64,000 nt of DNA, from positions 60,140,764 to 60,204,763 of the forward strand of contig NW_019211455.1 in NCBI RefSeq assembly GCF_002443255.2, written 5' to 3'. This DNA comes from Varroa destructor (taxonomy: Eukaryota > Arthropoda > Arachnida > Mesostigmata > Varroidae). Shown here one piece after another: positions 38,161 through 52,100 of this stretch. The position numbers and the translations under genes are program-made. Within the stretch, counting starts at the first letter, position 1. Each line of letters opens with the position of its first letter. The notes under the pieces are model-generated. The model was not told the origin of the DNA, searched no databases, and saw only the letters and a program-made list of their open reading frames with translations.

Positions 38161-40888
38161 AGTTTAACAGCGTGGTTACACAGAAATAGTTCCTGAAGCT
38201 TTTTGGAGCGTATCGTTGACTTGTGGTTAATCATTCGGTTGCTTTTGCTTAGCTAAAGATCATCTCAGCTCCATTTCTTTTTGGGAATGTTTACGCGTTT
38301 GTGGCCGACAGCAGCGTCCTATGAAAGACTTCACCATCAATTTCGCCTGCGAGAACCGAGTGTGTGCGTGTGTAATGGTGTCGTATATTCCTTGTACAAT
38401 GTGGCCGTTTTCCTCTTTCCAGTTTTTATTGCCTTTCTGTGTTGTGCTGTTTCTACCAGTGTTATCTTTTCCCTCTAGTGAACTAACGATCACTAACATT
38501 CGTCGGAACGTTCGTGTGTGTGAGATTATTACTTTCTCTTCCATTTCACCGTTGTTCAGTAGCATCTATAATCTTAATTCAATTTCACCGTTACTTACTA
38601 TTTCCTGCCTATTGACGCTATTATTAGGCTCTCAAGAGAAATCGGAAACTGCTTTCAACGTCTCTTCGCTGATTCATTGACCGAATTCCACAAGCGATCT
38701 GAACAGATATCAGGTCCAGTGGACGTTTACGTGGAGCCGGAGCTGTAATATTTGGTAACGCTGGGGTAGCTTCAGCTGGTCAATAAATGTTGTTCCTTTC
38801 TTTTTAAAACAGAGGTCTTTTCAAAAATGTTCAAAAAGGAGTTCTTGCCTCGCATAAAAAACGTAACATGAAAAGTAAAATCCTCTTTTCTTTTGAATAT
38901 TGAATAATTATGGATCCACCGATTCAATATGTGCAGCGATAATGGGTGATTCCTATGGAATTGAATGGAACTGTGAGTATAAGCGGTTAACTGTGCCAAA
39001 CTGATTCTAAAATACATAATAGCTAATGTTGTTAGTTGATTAAGAATTTCGAACTATGATAGCTATCGAACTCTTTAATTGCTTTGTTTGACAGTCACTT
39101 CTTAATACTAACAGTAGATCTTGACTAACTTGAAAATAAGCAATAAATCGAGTTGTAACAAAAAAATAGGTTATCGTCTAATTAGTGAGATAAGAAAGAG
39201 AACTGAAATCGCAGAAATCTACAATTTACCATACCTTTCTATAAAACCTATAATATTTGGCACATGATAGAGCTTCTTTTTGTGTTGGCTAGATAGAAAC
39301 TTTTTGTTTTCTAGGTGAATCATATAGTCATCTAAAAAACAAAAAAGAAAGATTGGTAAAAATCATATTAAAACTAAATTATATGCTCACTGGTATATAG
39401 CGGCAAGCGCAACTTCAAGCATTAATAGATTCGTTTCAGAATGTTTCGTGTTTCATATTTATTACTTCCTTGCTATGCTACGCTACCGGCCTCTGCTGAT
39501 AATAACTGACTTAATTTATTACATTATTGACATGAAATGGCATTTACCATATTCAGTAAGAAGAGATTAATTAATTCGTTGGTATATATTTATTTCATTG
39601 TAATTATTTACATATAGTGGCGTTCTTGTTCTTAATACCGCTGCGGTGCTTAGGCCAGAGTGATCAAGAGTGTTATTAGTTTTCGAAGCTTGCTTTTCGG
39701 TTGCCACGAAATTATTTTGTGCCGTGATGGGCGACATCGACGAACCTCGGAATAATATTTCCTTGCGAAGAGTGAGAGTGCGTTCGTTCGATGAAGCAAA
39801 TCAGATTCTAAGTAAGATTTATTGTCAGTAGTTTGCAGGACTTATATTTGATTTTCACCTGCATCTAGCCGACATGGACGTTAGTCTAGATGATTCCTAA
39901 ATTACGTCGTTAGCAAATTGTCCAAAAGTGTGACGGCGAAATACAGCGGTATAATCGTGATGAAATTGGGCATATGTATGAACACGAAAATAAAGCGTAT
40001 AAATTAAGCGACCGATGTTCCCGTCGTATATTTTTTGACGAGTAGAGGATCCACCAGCTATTGCGCTAGTTACTAATTACTTTCTCTAACGGTGCACAAA
40101 ACGATATTGATAAGCAAACACGAAATACCCCAATAAGTAAAAGAATTGGCAAGAACGCGGTGTATTTTGCTATGGTAATGCAAGGAGCATTGTACGTCAA
40201 GAACATCGCTCGACCAAAACTCAGTATTCGTTTCGTACTATATGAAAACGTTATATCTACATAGTAATAACAATAATCGGAGATACAAACGACATTTTAC
40301 AATAACGCTTGCTATTTGCATCAGTTGACCTAAAATGATAAATTGGCAGACAGATGAATCGATTACGAGCAACCCTTTAGTTGGGCTAAATGAATGGTGA
40401 TTGATGAGGTAGCTCAAAAAGAATGTTTCCGATAAAACAGATACACTCAACAAGACACTTAGACGAAACACCAAGTGCTGGAGATTCCATACAGGCCCAT
40501 TAGATTCTCACTAATCTTTGCAAAGGTGTGTGTCAAACAATTTCAGCGTCGGCAGCTCCAATTTACAAGTAACCTAGCCTTTAATGGCAATGTTACTTGA
40601 GCTGCTAAGCTATTGACCACTTGGCAGCGATGGTGAGAAAATGGGTTTATGATTGCCAGCAACGCCAGCCTACGGATTCTGACGAATAATGCGCTTACTG
40701 AGCTTATTATGTACAATATTGAACGAGTACACCTTATGATAGTAATAACTAGTTGGACTAATAGGAGACCAGCCGCAGAGCGCAGTATCACGGAATAGTT
40801 ACTATAGTCACTCATGCATGGCCTCGTATTATTCCGCTGGGTACAACATGCGTGTGGCAGGCCTTTGCTGAATACAAACTTGAGCATA
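38161..40888. other. Stretch without a supported gene
   Basis: It holds doubtful plus frames (38281-38478 and 38321-38680, hydrophobic) and an opposite frame (38260-38565). It also contains the 3' flank of the elongase gene; an ATTAAA at 40580-40585 (minus) is a weak poly(A) candidate about 300 bp beyond its stop. Confidence 0.35.
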
Positions 40889-41746
40889 TTACTGGACTTT
40901 GACTGTCTTGGCAATGGGGACGCCATTTCCATTAGCGTCAATAACTTTGGTTGAACTAGTTCCGGGCGCTTTCTTATTGTAGGTCTTCATGTAGAAGTTG
41001 AAGAAGAGCACAAAGAAAAGTGACGCCTCAAAGATTGTAATATAACCGAAATAAGGTGGGAATCCACAATCGTAGAAAACTGGAATTGAGCCGTGGATGA
41101 TGAGTGATATGAACTGTGTCATCTGCATTTGGGTCAGGTAACGTTTCCACCAGAGGTACTTTTGCAAGCCAAATGCTGCCATAGCGTAGTATGCGTACAT
41201 AATACAATGTATCACACAGTTGATAAGTGGAAAAAAAGCATTTTGCCCGGTGGCTCCAAAATTCACTCCTAACCAAACAGAGCAAGCCACGAGGGAATGA
41301 TGAATCACATGGAGTACAGAAATATGGGAGAATTTCTTGGTCAGCACGAAAAACACGGTATCCATGAGTTCAAGGATTTTCAAGCACATATACCACCAGC
41401 CGATTGTAATAATGGTCATTTGCTTAGGGTCCGAGCCATAGTTCGCCGCTTCGCAAAACCACGAGTAGCCACCTCCTAAATAAGTGTAACTTCCTCCGTA
41501 GACGAAGAACCAGCCATTAGCAAGCACCATGAATATGTTATAAGCAATAATCCAGTGCTTAATTTGATACGGCTTGCGGTCGCGCATGTAGTTCGGTCCC
41601 CAGATTTTCACGAAGTACACATAGCTAGACACAAGCGATAAAATAGGTAGTGGTGAACTCATCAGTGGCCACTTTTCCACACGAGGATCCGTGTTTTCCA
41701 TGATGCCGCGATAGGCCCATTGGAGCTGATCCACAATTATCGGCAT
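40889..41746 (-). CDS. Very-long-chain fatty acid elongase (ELOVL family)
   Basis: This encodes the condensing enzyme of ER fatty acid elongation: it joins malonyl-CoA to long-chain acyl-CoA to give 3-ketoacyl-CoA. The 285-aa length is normal for the family. Motifs in order are KILELMDT (123-130), the catalytic histidine box HVIHH (146-150), NCVIHCIMYAYY (176-187) and TQMQMTQF (205-212). Six to seven hydrophobic segments are visible from about residue 33 to 253. The ATG at 41746 (AAG before it) is chosen because a strong acceptor (CCGTTTTTTGCAG, AG at 41791-41790) lies 43 bp upstream, so the open frame beyond it is intronic. The CDS itself has no intron. The C-terminus (KTVKVQ) lacks a classical KKXX or KXKXX ER-retrieval signal. 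The motifs place it nearest the ELOVL1/4/7 type; substrate length cannot be read from sequence. Confidence 0.97.
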   Translation of the reverse strand: MPIIVDQLQWAYRGIMENTDPRVEKWPLMSSPLPILSLVSSYVYFVKIWGPNYMRDRKPYQIKHWIIAYNIFMVLANGWFFVYGGSYTYLGGGYSWFCEAANYGSDPKQMTIITIGWWYMCLKILELMDTVFFVLTKKFSHISVLHVIHHSLVACSVWLGVNFGATGQNAFFPLINCVIHCIMYAYYAMAAFGLQKYLWWKRYLTQMQMTQFISLIIHGSIPVFYDCGFPPYFGYITIFEASLFFVLFFNFYMKTYNKKAPGTSSTKVIDANGNGVPIAKTVKVQ

Positions 41747-41789
41747 CTTGACCAACTGACCGCAACGTCGTCTAGGTATAACTACCCGC
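41747..41789 (-). other. 5'UTR segment and splice acceptor of the elongase gene
   Basis: This is the exon portion between the 3' splice site at 41791-41790 and the start codon. It implies at least one non-coding upstream exon, possibly within the GC-richer block at 42.3-42.6 kb. Confidence 0.6.
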
Positions 41790-42289
41790 CTGCAAAAAAC
41801 GGAAACGGAAAAGCTAAGCACTGAGCACTCTCACTATCATCGCAACACATCATATATTATTATCCATACCCGATAGTGATATTATTAAGTTTATATATAA
41901 AGTGATGTCAAACATAGCTAACTAAATTTAAGTGAACAACTATCCGTTCGATTTAGCTTATCACTGAGGTGAAACAAAAAATCCATATGTTCAAGCGTAT
42001 TTTACACAAAGATCAACAACCGTATCCACATGCTTATGCTAATTAGACAGTACCATTGTCAGTTTCAGTGAATCCGAAAAGAACGAATAACCAGTTATAA
42101 AATGACTTAAATGACTGGAACGGGACCGTAGACCCTATTTTACAGCTCCGTTTATATTATGATGATACGTTAAGACGACTTTTGGTTCCATTCACGACAC
42201 CTGCCTTAAATTCAGCTGATTTGCGCGTCAGCTAATCCTTCGTAAACTTGTTCACAGAACCTGGGCCAATTCTGTTAGGCGCTCACTTT
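41790..42289. other. Probable 5'UTR intron of the elongase gene
   Basis: AT-rich and without frames. It is bounded on the right by a donor-like GTGAGC (minus) at about 42286. Confidence 0.35.
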
Positions 42290-42670
42290 CTACATCAGTT
42301 GAGCGCTTGCACCATTCAGTTTTGCTCTAATCTTCTGCACGGCTTCCAACAACTCGACCGACGACTGCCGCGCTCCACTGCAGCGGTTGACGTTTAAGTA
42401 CCGTTGGTGAGGGAAGTTGGTTTGCAACAAGAGAAGACTGATCTGCACCAGAAGCGTGAAGGCAGAAGGCGGTCGCAGGCGAGGGTTTGGACCAGCAGGA
42501 AACACGGCGAAACGACGAACACTAAACAAGATCTTAGATTCGCGACGTTGCTGATGCTGCTGCCGCAGCGGCTGCTGCAGCATGATTGAGCCAGTAAAAA
42601 CACTCAACACTCCCATACTGGTTGAGAGAAGTCTGATAGATCGACACAGACATACACACATATGCCTCAT
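42290..42670 (-). CDS. GC-richer ORF upstream of the elongase, doubtful
   Basis: A 126-codon minus frame lies in a locally GC-rich block. It has a Gln/Arg-rich start, a hydrophobic run (FTLLVQISLLLLQ) and a helical end (SSVELLEAVQKIRAKLNG). The same block is open in another minus frame and a plus frame, which weakens the case. Its position and strand, and a donor-like AGAAA|GTGAGC just past the stop, fit equally well with a 5'UTR exon and promoter of the elongase gene. No known domain is seen. Confidence 0.25.
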   Translation of the reverse strand: MRHMCVCLCRSIRLLSTSMGVLSVFTGSIMLQQPLRQQHQQRRESKILFSVRRFAVFPAGPNPRLRPPSAFTLLVQISLLLLQTNFPHQRYLNVNRCSGARQSSVELLEAVQKIRAKLNGASAQLM

Positions 42671-45600
42671 ACACTTGTATTAGTTAGTCATAAAAAAGTT
42701 GCCGGTACTTCATATGTTTGCCAAAATCTGTGCTGAGCAACGGCTTCATGGCGCTGTTGGGTGGTAAGGCTTCATTTGCTTGATGACGGTCGGAAACTGA
42801 ATAGACCTGACTGGATGTCGCAAATATACTTTTTGACATTTGTTTCACTTGAAAACCTCAACGAAATATGTGGCCAGCGTAAGCATTAGCCCGGAAAAGC
42901 TCCCTAAGTGTTGGTTCTCATCAAGACATAATCAACTATCGCAATTGACGTCATCATGCTACACGTACGCATTCACGTGTATTTTGCTTCGATGACACAT
43001 TGTTATAAAAAAAAAGCCACAATAGGCCAAAAATTGACTTAAATAGTCATTTGATATATGGTTTTTTGAGCAAGTGAACACTTTACGGAAGAACTTCATT
43101 TCGGATGCCTTTATTTTTCTCAACGGAGAATGCATAATACAAAATTCATGTACAAAATTAGACATACGTGCTTTGTAAAGCTGCAAAGTAGTTTTCCTGC
43201 TAATAAGGTCGGGAAAAAGCAATCATCTTTACAAATTAAGTTTGACGTGTAAACATTGAATTCTTCCATATATGAGCGGTTCTATGGCGCATAAAGGTCT
43301 TCATTAATACGCACAGATACCTATTACGATTACAACTATATTTTTTTTTTATTCGAACGCAGAAGATATTGTTGTCGAACACAAATAGCATCAACCAACA
43401 GTGTGACACCATTTCCTGAACATTTCGAGTCCTACACTCAGTACTACTGTTAAACACTGCTTCAGATGGCTGGTTACCCACCACGAAGCAAAGTCTGTTT
43501 ATGCTTGGCTTCGAACCTACAGCACATCATGTATCCTATGTTTTGTAGGCAAACTTCTGAGTTATAGTAAACATTATTTAAGTTAATATAATATGCTTTG
43601 ATAAACTCAATAGGTCGAAAATAAAACACCTGGCCGAGTCTATTATTTGTGTTATTTGAATTATTGATTCAGTACTCTGTGTATTAGAAACTATATATTT
43701 GCGACATGTAGTTGTAGTGTTTAAGTTAAATGATCCTGAGTTGTACGGGATAAGAACAGCAGTAGCCCAAAAAAGGATCAATGCGATTACAGTTGAGCTT
43801 TGTGAGCTATTAGGATAACCTTAATCACCATTTAATGATCTTCTTTGGGCGTGAAGTGTATACGTAGAAGAAGAATAATGATAATTAAAAATGTAGGCCA
43901 TGGTAGAAGTTACTAAAAATAACACTACTCTTTAAAACGTTTGCTCGAAAACAGTACAAACCCTTTTCTCTAGGCTATTTCAAGACCCCAACGATGATGA
44001 CACTCTTTTTCAGCTCAGACAAACATCCGCACCACACGATTCTACCAAAAACACCTATTACACGTAGTAAACAGTACTTTAACTCAAAGCTGTGCAGGGG
44101 ATTCAACGAAGTGCGGATTTGATAGGTGACTTTATCCTCTCCAACAAGCAACCCCTCAAACTCGTAGCCGTAGCTTTAGATAGCGTAGTTGATGCACCAG
44201 TAATAAGGCCTCATAGCGTTTTTCTCTCGCTTAACCACGGTCGCCGACTGATTCAATCTACGATAAGCTGCTTTCGACAGAGAGTTGAAATCATTTTTCT
44301 TCTTCGTCCAGTTTGTCCCATTTTATGCTTAAATTACCTTCCTTAGGAGTTCAGTGCTCTTTCAGACCACTGAACCCTTTGAGGTGACTGGGCTCTTCGG
44401 GAGTTGGCGAGATCGGTACAGACCGACACGTGAGCAAAGGGGCGTCTCGTTTATCTAGGATGTCTCATAAACCTACATACATCAGTGTGATACGTTAAAG
44501 ATTTTCATAGTAAAGCGCTAAATATCCAACGCCAAATATAGCTTGAAATGAATAAGCGATAGATACATAACATTCGTAAAATGAATTTTTTGACAGCCAT
44601 TTTCGATCCACATCGCATACTATTAAGCTGTAGAAATAATGGTCAAAACTTTTAATAGATAGCTCACAAGATACAATCTTTGTGAGCATATTTATTGTGT
44701 TTTTAAATGCATCAATGCCATGTATGAAAACATACACAAATACGGGTATAACATAAGATTGACATTTCTATGGTTCAATCCGAAATCACAGGTTAATGCC
44801 TTGACAGGTCCTGTGATTGAGTTGCTTTAAAGACAATATTTGGAGTTTTTTACGTACGAGTTTGCTTTTATTTCTGCCAATAGAATTCACACAGTCACAG
44901 TTGGCTTTGCAGGTTTCGCGTGGCTACTGTACGCTTTCAAAGATTTGCCATGCTGTGTAGTTTGCAGATTCTAATTTTTAATCCCAAAAAAAGGCTTGTT
45001 TTTCCACAAAAGAAATTTACATAACTGGCAATATGAAATAACCCGTTTGTTGCCTTTGAACCTCATATCCTCTGGGACGAGATAAATTAGGCATGACCTG
45101 TTTGAGGAAACCCTACTGGCTTCATGGAGTGATAATAGGTTTATTTATAAAGAGCGTCGTTTCTAAATACGCTTTAGAAAATCTATACCATTTCGTTCAC
45201 TATCAATCTATATACATCACATCTAGTGACAAAATGTTGTACATGTATAAGGTATGGAGGCTGTTCTAAACATTGTTCAAAAAAAGGATATAAAAAAAAA
45301 CATGTGATGCACCTTTCGAATACCTACATGAGCGTAACTCCGTAGAGGATGTCTCTCAGGAATATATAAAATAATTTGTCAAGTTCGTAACACTATTTAT
45401 TTTGAATTTTTGACTGACGGATTCTTTATGCTGCTACTCAATGTGTCATAGATTAGCTCGAAACTTATTTACAGTGATGAGTTTACATAGAATTATTTCA
45501 TAAGACACTTAGAGTTAGCGATAATATAACCTACTATTTTTATTTTAGGTGGTCTCTAAAAAATGTTATATTTATCTGACTTTATCAACGATGTGAAACT

Positions 45601-48276
45601 GTAGTCAGTGCTTAGACCCTTTGACCAGTCAATTTGTAATACGCATTGCATTTTAAAAGATTAAGGCAGCTTTTGTGTTTTGGTTTTACAGTGTGTTTTG
45701 ACTTGTATCAATTAGTTTGATGGTTCAATGTAATTCTTATTTCAAATGAGAAACTGTTGACGTACAAGCCATGATAGTTGGTAGTCTAAACTGGTTTATA
45801 CGATTTTATCAGTGCTTTTTGTAGCATTGTTTTATATTACGTTTGCACATTAGGCTTTAGATTACGCTAGATTTAGATTTTCAGTACCGACAACAATAAT
45901 CTGTCTTTCAACACTATTCGAAAAACCTGTAAACCTATTCTTGGCTGCAAGGATACAAATATTTGCTTATAAACAATTATTAAATATTAAAAAAATATAT
46001 AGATCTTAAATTAAAAAGTTATATTTAGAACATTCGATGTCAGAAAGAGACGATTCTAAAAAAGCGCGCTACCTCCTGTACGTCCGTACTGGTGCATAAA
46101 AGGTGCGATGTATAATGACAGTGATGTCATGGTTGTCTACTGGATATTTTATTGCTCTAAAAACAGTCAGTTGTTCGTTATTTAACGACTGTTTATAACC
46201 GTGGACTCCGATTTTCTGAGTTTATAAACAATGCATGTATATAGTACGTAAACACATAATTTTTTTTGTTCTAAAAATAATTGGGACCAAAGAAAAGCAC
46301 CCTTAAAATTTTTGAATGTTGCAGTAATACCTGATGCTTATATCATAAACAGAAGTGGGTTTCAATTAAAAAAAAAACACTAATGTGTGTAGATGTTGTG
46401 GTTTAATTTTCTTACCGTTATTTCTCTAAGAGTAGGCCGCGGTGTTTTGCGGAGCGTTACTCGATGTTTCTGGTCTGTGACTCGCTCTTGGTTAGCTGCC
46501 ACGATGGGTATGAGAGGAACTATAATGTCCCAGCCAATGTGTACCTAAATACAGACATAATGCAGTCTGCGTTAGTGCTCTTTGAGATGCAGTATATTCA
46601 ATTTGCGTTTAACATACTTGGGAACTACAAATTGTGATGGCCACAAAATATGGATTGTGTTCTTCACAGTGTCATTGTACGTCTGTCATATATTAATAAA
46701 TAATACAGTTTTAGAAATATCGGTAATTGCTACTACAGTAATTTCAATATGATACAAATGTGATAAGCTCAGTTCTTACAAATGTGGTAGTTTTACCACA
46801 CTGTATGTATTTAACATGTAAAAAACTTAATTATTTAGCCGAACAGGTCATCCAAAGATTTCGTAGTTTTGATCTGCTCAATATGTTTTTGAAATCAGTT
46901 TTGATGGAGCTGTGAAAAGGAACTATACGATACTAATACATGCCTAATTGAATTTTATTAATTTACGTAAGCTATATCCATTTGACTTCTCATCTTTGCT
47001 ACACTCAAATAAACTATTGAATTTACGAACAACATATTTAGCTACAAAAAGTAGATTCAGGACTTTTCGTAATCCTACCTTAAATGAGTGCTTTGTAGCT
47101 AATGACAAACAAACGACAATTTTGAAAATGTGCTAGCAACAACCATAATGGAAGGACGTTATTGTTTACTACAGTTAGCATGCGTTGTTGGTCTTTCTCA
47201 TTTTCAATACGGTTACACCTTTTCCACCAGAATAATACACGCTCTTTAGACTTTGAAAATGTCAAAATTCGTTATGAAACAGAGAGAGGTTATTAGATAA
47301 AAGTTTACGTTGTTTCATTCGGCTTTCAGCTAAGTTAAGGATGATCTCGTGTGACAGAGGTAGTTGATAATAGTACGATGCACTTTTTTCTCATTGCTCA
47401 TAGCCGTCTGACTTTTTAAAACTCACTAATCTGTTTAAATATTAAGTGGGCACCGACAATTTTTAAGAGCATATCACATACTCTTTCTCACATAATCACT
47501 CCTCGCGAAATTTCGGCTTAAAAAGACTACATTTTTCAGAACGTTATTTATCATATAGAACGTAATGACAGCAACAGTGCAAGCAATAGATCAAGTCAAT
47601 CTAAATTGGTCATAATAGGGAAAAAATGGTCATAATTACATTCAAGCATAATGTTATATACCCCATGTGTAGAAGACCTTAATTCGCATACGTCCGTTAA
47701 TGTAATCTCACAAATCCCTTTATTTCAAATGAGGGGAAAGCAAATGAATGGGCAGATTTATAAATTCGACGATTGGCTACGTATCTATAGCGCATGTTTG
47801 AACTAGATCAAATATCAGGTTCCTAAAGGAGGACATTAATTTCAGATTATTCGGTACACTCCTTAAATTATTTAAACCGCAAGCACCCCTTTTTTAGGTC
47901 ACTATGCCAATTAAGTTGTGCGAGTTGTAACCAGTAATCGGGTCAATAATCAAAGGACAAGAATACATTTTCAGAAGAGACGTAGATAAACAATTAACAA
48001 TACTGGCTTTCATAATATAATTTTTTTAGGTTTTGATATTCTTGGAGCTATGACGTGCGAAACAATGACTTGATTTTTCGCTTCTTTGAAGTCTCAGGGG
48101 ATATATTTAAAAGTGTATACTTCTGCCTGTGAAAATGTTAAGGCTAGAAAACTCATCAATTTAATAAATCGTCATGTTCTCTTATATTTATATGCTATAT
48201 TTAATATCCAATAATTTCCATTATTGCAAATACTGTCGTATAAGTAAAATATGAACCTTATGAGCGACGTAGTAGC
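42671..48276. other. Long gene-poor stretch
   Basis: Frames at 42959-43222, 43236-43484, 43578-43781, 44495-44737 and 47080-47265 (minus) and 44092-44346 and 46948-47136 (plus) show no domains, good splice sites or coding-like composition. A 9-bp inverted repeat (AATCACAGG/CCTGTGATT) lies near 44785-44819. Confidence 0.4.
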
Positions 48277-49140
48277 TTGGTGTTAGTTTCTGATTTGTTT
48301 GTAATGAAAATTTCCGAAAGCCTTGCGCAAACACTGTTCATTAGTGCATCTTTCGCTAGCAAAAGTAGTTTTTTTTTAATTTTGAAATTCAGAATGTCTG
48401 TCCCAAGAGTCTCTCTTAAAATCGGGTCTTTTTTTGCTTTAATTACTTGCAGAACGTAGATTTGTTAACCATGCGGATGATTCAGGTACTAAAACTGTTC
48501 AGTAGCGTGCAGAGTATTATCGTCAGTATCTATTGTTCTGTAGTTCTATCTAATCAGCAGTATCTACTAATTTCGGCGTAGTTTTTTTTAAAGTGTATTT
48601 CGGTGTGTATTAGGCATTTTTCAATCGATTAATTTTGTACTATTTATGCGGTCAAAACTGTTCTATATCGGAAAATACAGTTGAAACTGTTCGCTTTTGG
48701 GGAAAACTAGTAAATCTTGGGCTGCATTCTTGCAAAATCTAAGTGGCCGTTTCCGTACAAATGGGTAGTCGTTTGAGGCATATACTTTATTTGGATGCAT
48801 TTTGCTATGAGATTATTTAGTAACTTGACTTACAGAACTTATTTTCCTATAGTGCTCAGCTTTTGTACCGTTGTTTTTAAATTTGTAGATACGGTAAAGT
48901 GTGACTTTACTTGGTATTCGTGAAAGTATAAGGACGTTATTCAGTAACTTAATGGTTATGGATAGTCTCTAACAAAATCGATTGCAAAGTGGTTAAATCG
49001 TGCCGCTTTTTGTTATAGAATCTTTCTAATAGAACTAATAGTTTTCTCATCGAAGAACGGTTCATTCGACTCCTGTTGTATCAATGTATGCTGCGACTCT
49101 TCCACTTGTTTGATCAATAGCAGACGCTCACTATGATGGG
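48277..49140 (-). pseudogene. Possible decayed coding relic, perhaps a transposase
   Basis: Minus-strand fragments with coding character lie in order but in shifting frames broken by stops. About 49135-49020 is Glu/Gln-rich (LLLIKQVEESQHTLIQQ), then ARFNHFAIDFVRDYP. About 48930-48850 contains a helix-turn-helix-like phrase (SRIPSKVTLYRIYKFK). About 48460-48270 reads DPILRETLGTDILNF. Most plausible is an old DNA transposon or dead gene. The assignment to a transposase rests only on the HTH-like phrase. Confidence 0.25.
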
Positions 49141-52100
49141 CGAAATCTTGAAGATGTTTTTGGGAATAGGACACAACACCTCAGTCATGGTGAGTTTGGT
49201 AATATCTGGTGTCGAAAATCTAAAAGCTGTTATTAAAGATAGTCTAACATTTACAGCCATTTTATTTTCTTACCAATTTACGCTTGCGCTAGTCTCCTTT
49301 GTTTTCCACGTATTTTTTCCTAGATTAGCATGCGATTTGATGCTTACGAAAATCAATCTGTTATTATCATTTGAGCGATGTCGGTAATGGGGGTGTACCG
49401 GTCATTCACTTAGTCTAGTTTTATTTATTTCTTGAAATCTCGTTTTTCCAAGCGTGTAAACTATTTTCCTCATCAACTAAGGTTTTTTTTTTGTATTAAT
49501 CCTACAGGCTGCAAGTGTGTTTCAGCATTGACCGGATGTGGTGAATGATAGCGTATTGCGCGATTGACCATCATTTTACATGGAATCAAAAATCGCATTT
49601 AGGATGTAACCTTATGGTTACTGTAGTTAGCGGCATCCACTCTTCGTATATACCTTGACACATGTGCGTGCATTCTTAAGTCCGGGCAGTATAAATATTC
49701 GACTTTATTAATCCTTCTATCATAAAAAATTTGAGTCAGTCTGTCTGTCTTTGAGGACCGACAGGTGCAACTCAGCTATAGGGAAGACATCTCAAGATGT
49801 TCAAAGGAGCCAGTATTAAAAAAGTTAAAAATTTAAAGTATTGGGTGCTGTAAAGCATCTAAGGAGTGAGTCGTATAGATTATGAGTGTTGTAGAACTAT
49901 TAGATATACGTGACACGATGAGAACGATAAATTTAATCGACCATAATACTGAAATATTATAGTCGATTATATTCATTTATCATAGCCAGTAGACAATAGT
50001 CTGGACTGACATATTTTGTTATGAATGAGTTAGCTGCTACTTTAACTGTCTTGTCGTGCAACAATTAAGAAAGCGATGACAAAAATCAATTTCGTAAAGA
50101 GCTTTAATGTGAATGCTTTCGCGTGCTAGATTTTGGCAGGTGCGGACTTGAATATGATTTGCCTGAGGTTTATACATAATTTCTTATGCTGTACTGATCG
50201 TTTCTAGATTCGTCGCTTACTCATTGCCAAGCAATATTATCTTTGAATAGATTTTTATATTTTATACATCTAAAGCCTGTTATCTTTTGTCCAGATTGCA
50301 ATATTAAGCATCTCCACACCTGTCTACTGTTACTAGCCTCCTGTACGAGTAAACTCGTAGAGTATAGGAAAGAGAGGTAACGAAAAATTTACACTTCTAA
50401 GACTAAAACTTATTAAGAAGTAGTATGCAAAAAAAAATTGGTCGACGGTTTTCTCACATAACCCATTAAAAGAGGAAAGAAAGATACGGGATGTAAAAGG
50501 TTTTATTCTATATATTGATCTTCAGACGCAGAGTAGAAATATCATTGTAAGAAAATGTAAAATCGATCAAAATAGAGAACATACTTTTTTTTTTATTGAG
50601 ATAAGCCAAACCCTTGTTTACGCAATACTTATCGCGTCTAGCAAAAAAGTCATTTGAACGACCCTGATGAATTACAATCGAACGTAATACGTATAAATAA
50701 TAAATAGAAAAAAAAAAGAAAAATAGGAGAAGTTGTCACCCACGGCGACTAAGAGTTTAAATTTAGAAAGAGTAAGACTTTATAGCATTATAAATATTAC
50801 TATCTAAAAAAAAAACGATTTTATAAAACCTAAATCTACTTGTTGCTAATGTTACATATTAGTGAAAGCATTTCACGTGCAGATAGCGGTTACTGACTCC
50901 ATTTATTCTATCTTCAACATGAACTTTGAATGACATGAGTAGTCTAGATTTAATTTGTTCAGGTAGGTCCTTCTCTGGTATAGGAAACATGCGTAAACCT
51001 AAGTGCATTGAAGGTTTGAAATAATGATGGCGAGGACCCGCAGATGTTTCTATACATGGTATTACAACTCAACACAAAAACAGGGTTACACATTTACATC
51101 TTTAAATTGAGTTTTAGCGCCTCACGTTCTATAAAGCAACCATTGGAATAGGGCTTTTAGGTAGGTGTATACATATGCTCATAATTTATTTTGAATTTGT
51201 ATATGGTACGTTATTCTTGTGGATGTATTTGTTCAGTAACCAAACTCTATTCATCAATTATTAGTCATTTGCAGTGATCACTTTGCGCACAATTTTTGAA
51301 CTGTTGAATATTTAACTACTTTTACTTACGCTAAATATGTTCGGAAAAAGCTAGCATTTGATTGATCGAATTTGATTTTTATATTTTCATTCCATTAACT
51401 TCTAGTTTGTTCTGTATGCATATCATGAGTTCTGCATCGTTATTTGTTCTGTGTGTTCCAGATATTTCGCTCTTTGAGCCAAATTGGACAAAATTACAAC
51501 AAAATTAGGACAAAGAAAGTAACTAAAATTTTTTATTTTAATCGATCGTGATTACTTGAAACATAATTAACAATTATAGATTGCTAATCATTTTTTTATT
51601 CAGGGCATAATGTTGCTGTTGTTTTTTTTGCCACTGCTATGGTTGCTGGCTCACAATAAAGAAGGCAACGGTTGTAAGAAACGATTACTAACTTTAAGCG
51701 TAGGTTTATTCAAACAAGTTTTGACACGATCTTCTACAACCAGTTACGAAAAGGTCTAGCCTTTTCTATATATATATATATATATATATGGGGCTCGTAT
51801 AGTGGTGGGAGGTACTTCGGTTAACGTTAGAAAATATGCTGGTAACAGTTATTGGAATAAGTTCGATTCCACAACGATGACGTCACGACACGATTTTATC
51901 AAAATGGTGTGCATGATGGTAACATGCTAAGTTAATTGTTATTACCAGCCTCTTGGCGTGCTTCACCTATGTATTATTATTATGTTTTATTCCGACGTGT
52001 ATTTCAGTTTTTATAGCTTGCACAATAGTACATATAGGCATTTACACTATTGGCGTGACGTTTCAGGTATGACACTATAGTGCACAAAAAAGGTATTCTA

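Noticed and set aside
40543..41285. Minus frames 40543-40941 and 41028-41285
   Set aside because: They overlap the elongase CDS in other frames or its 3' flank and show no domain.
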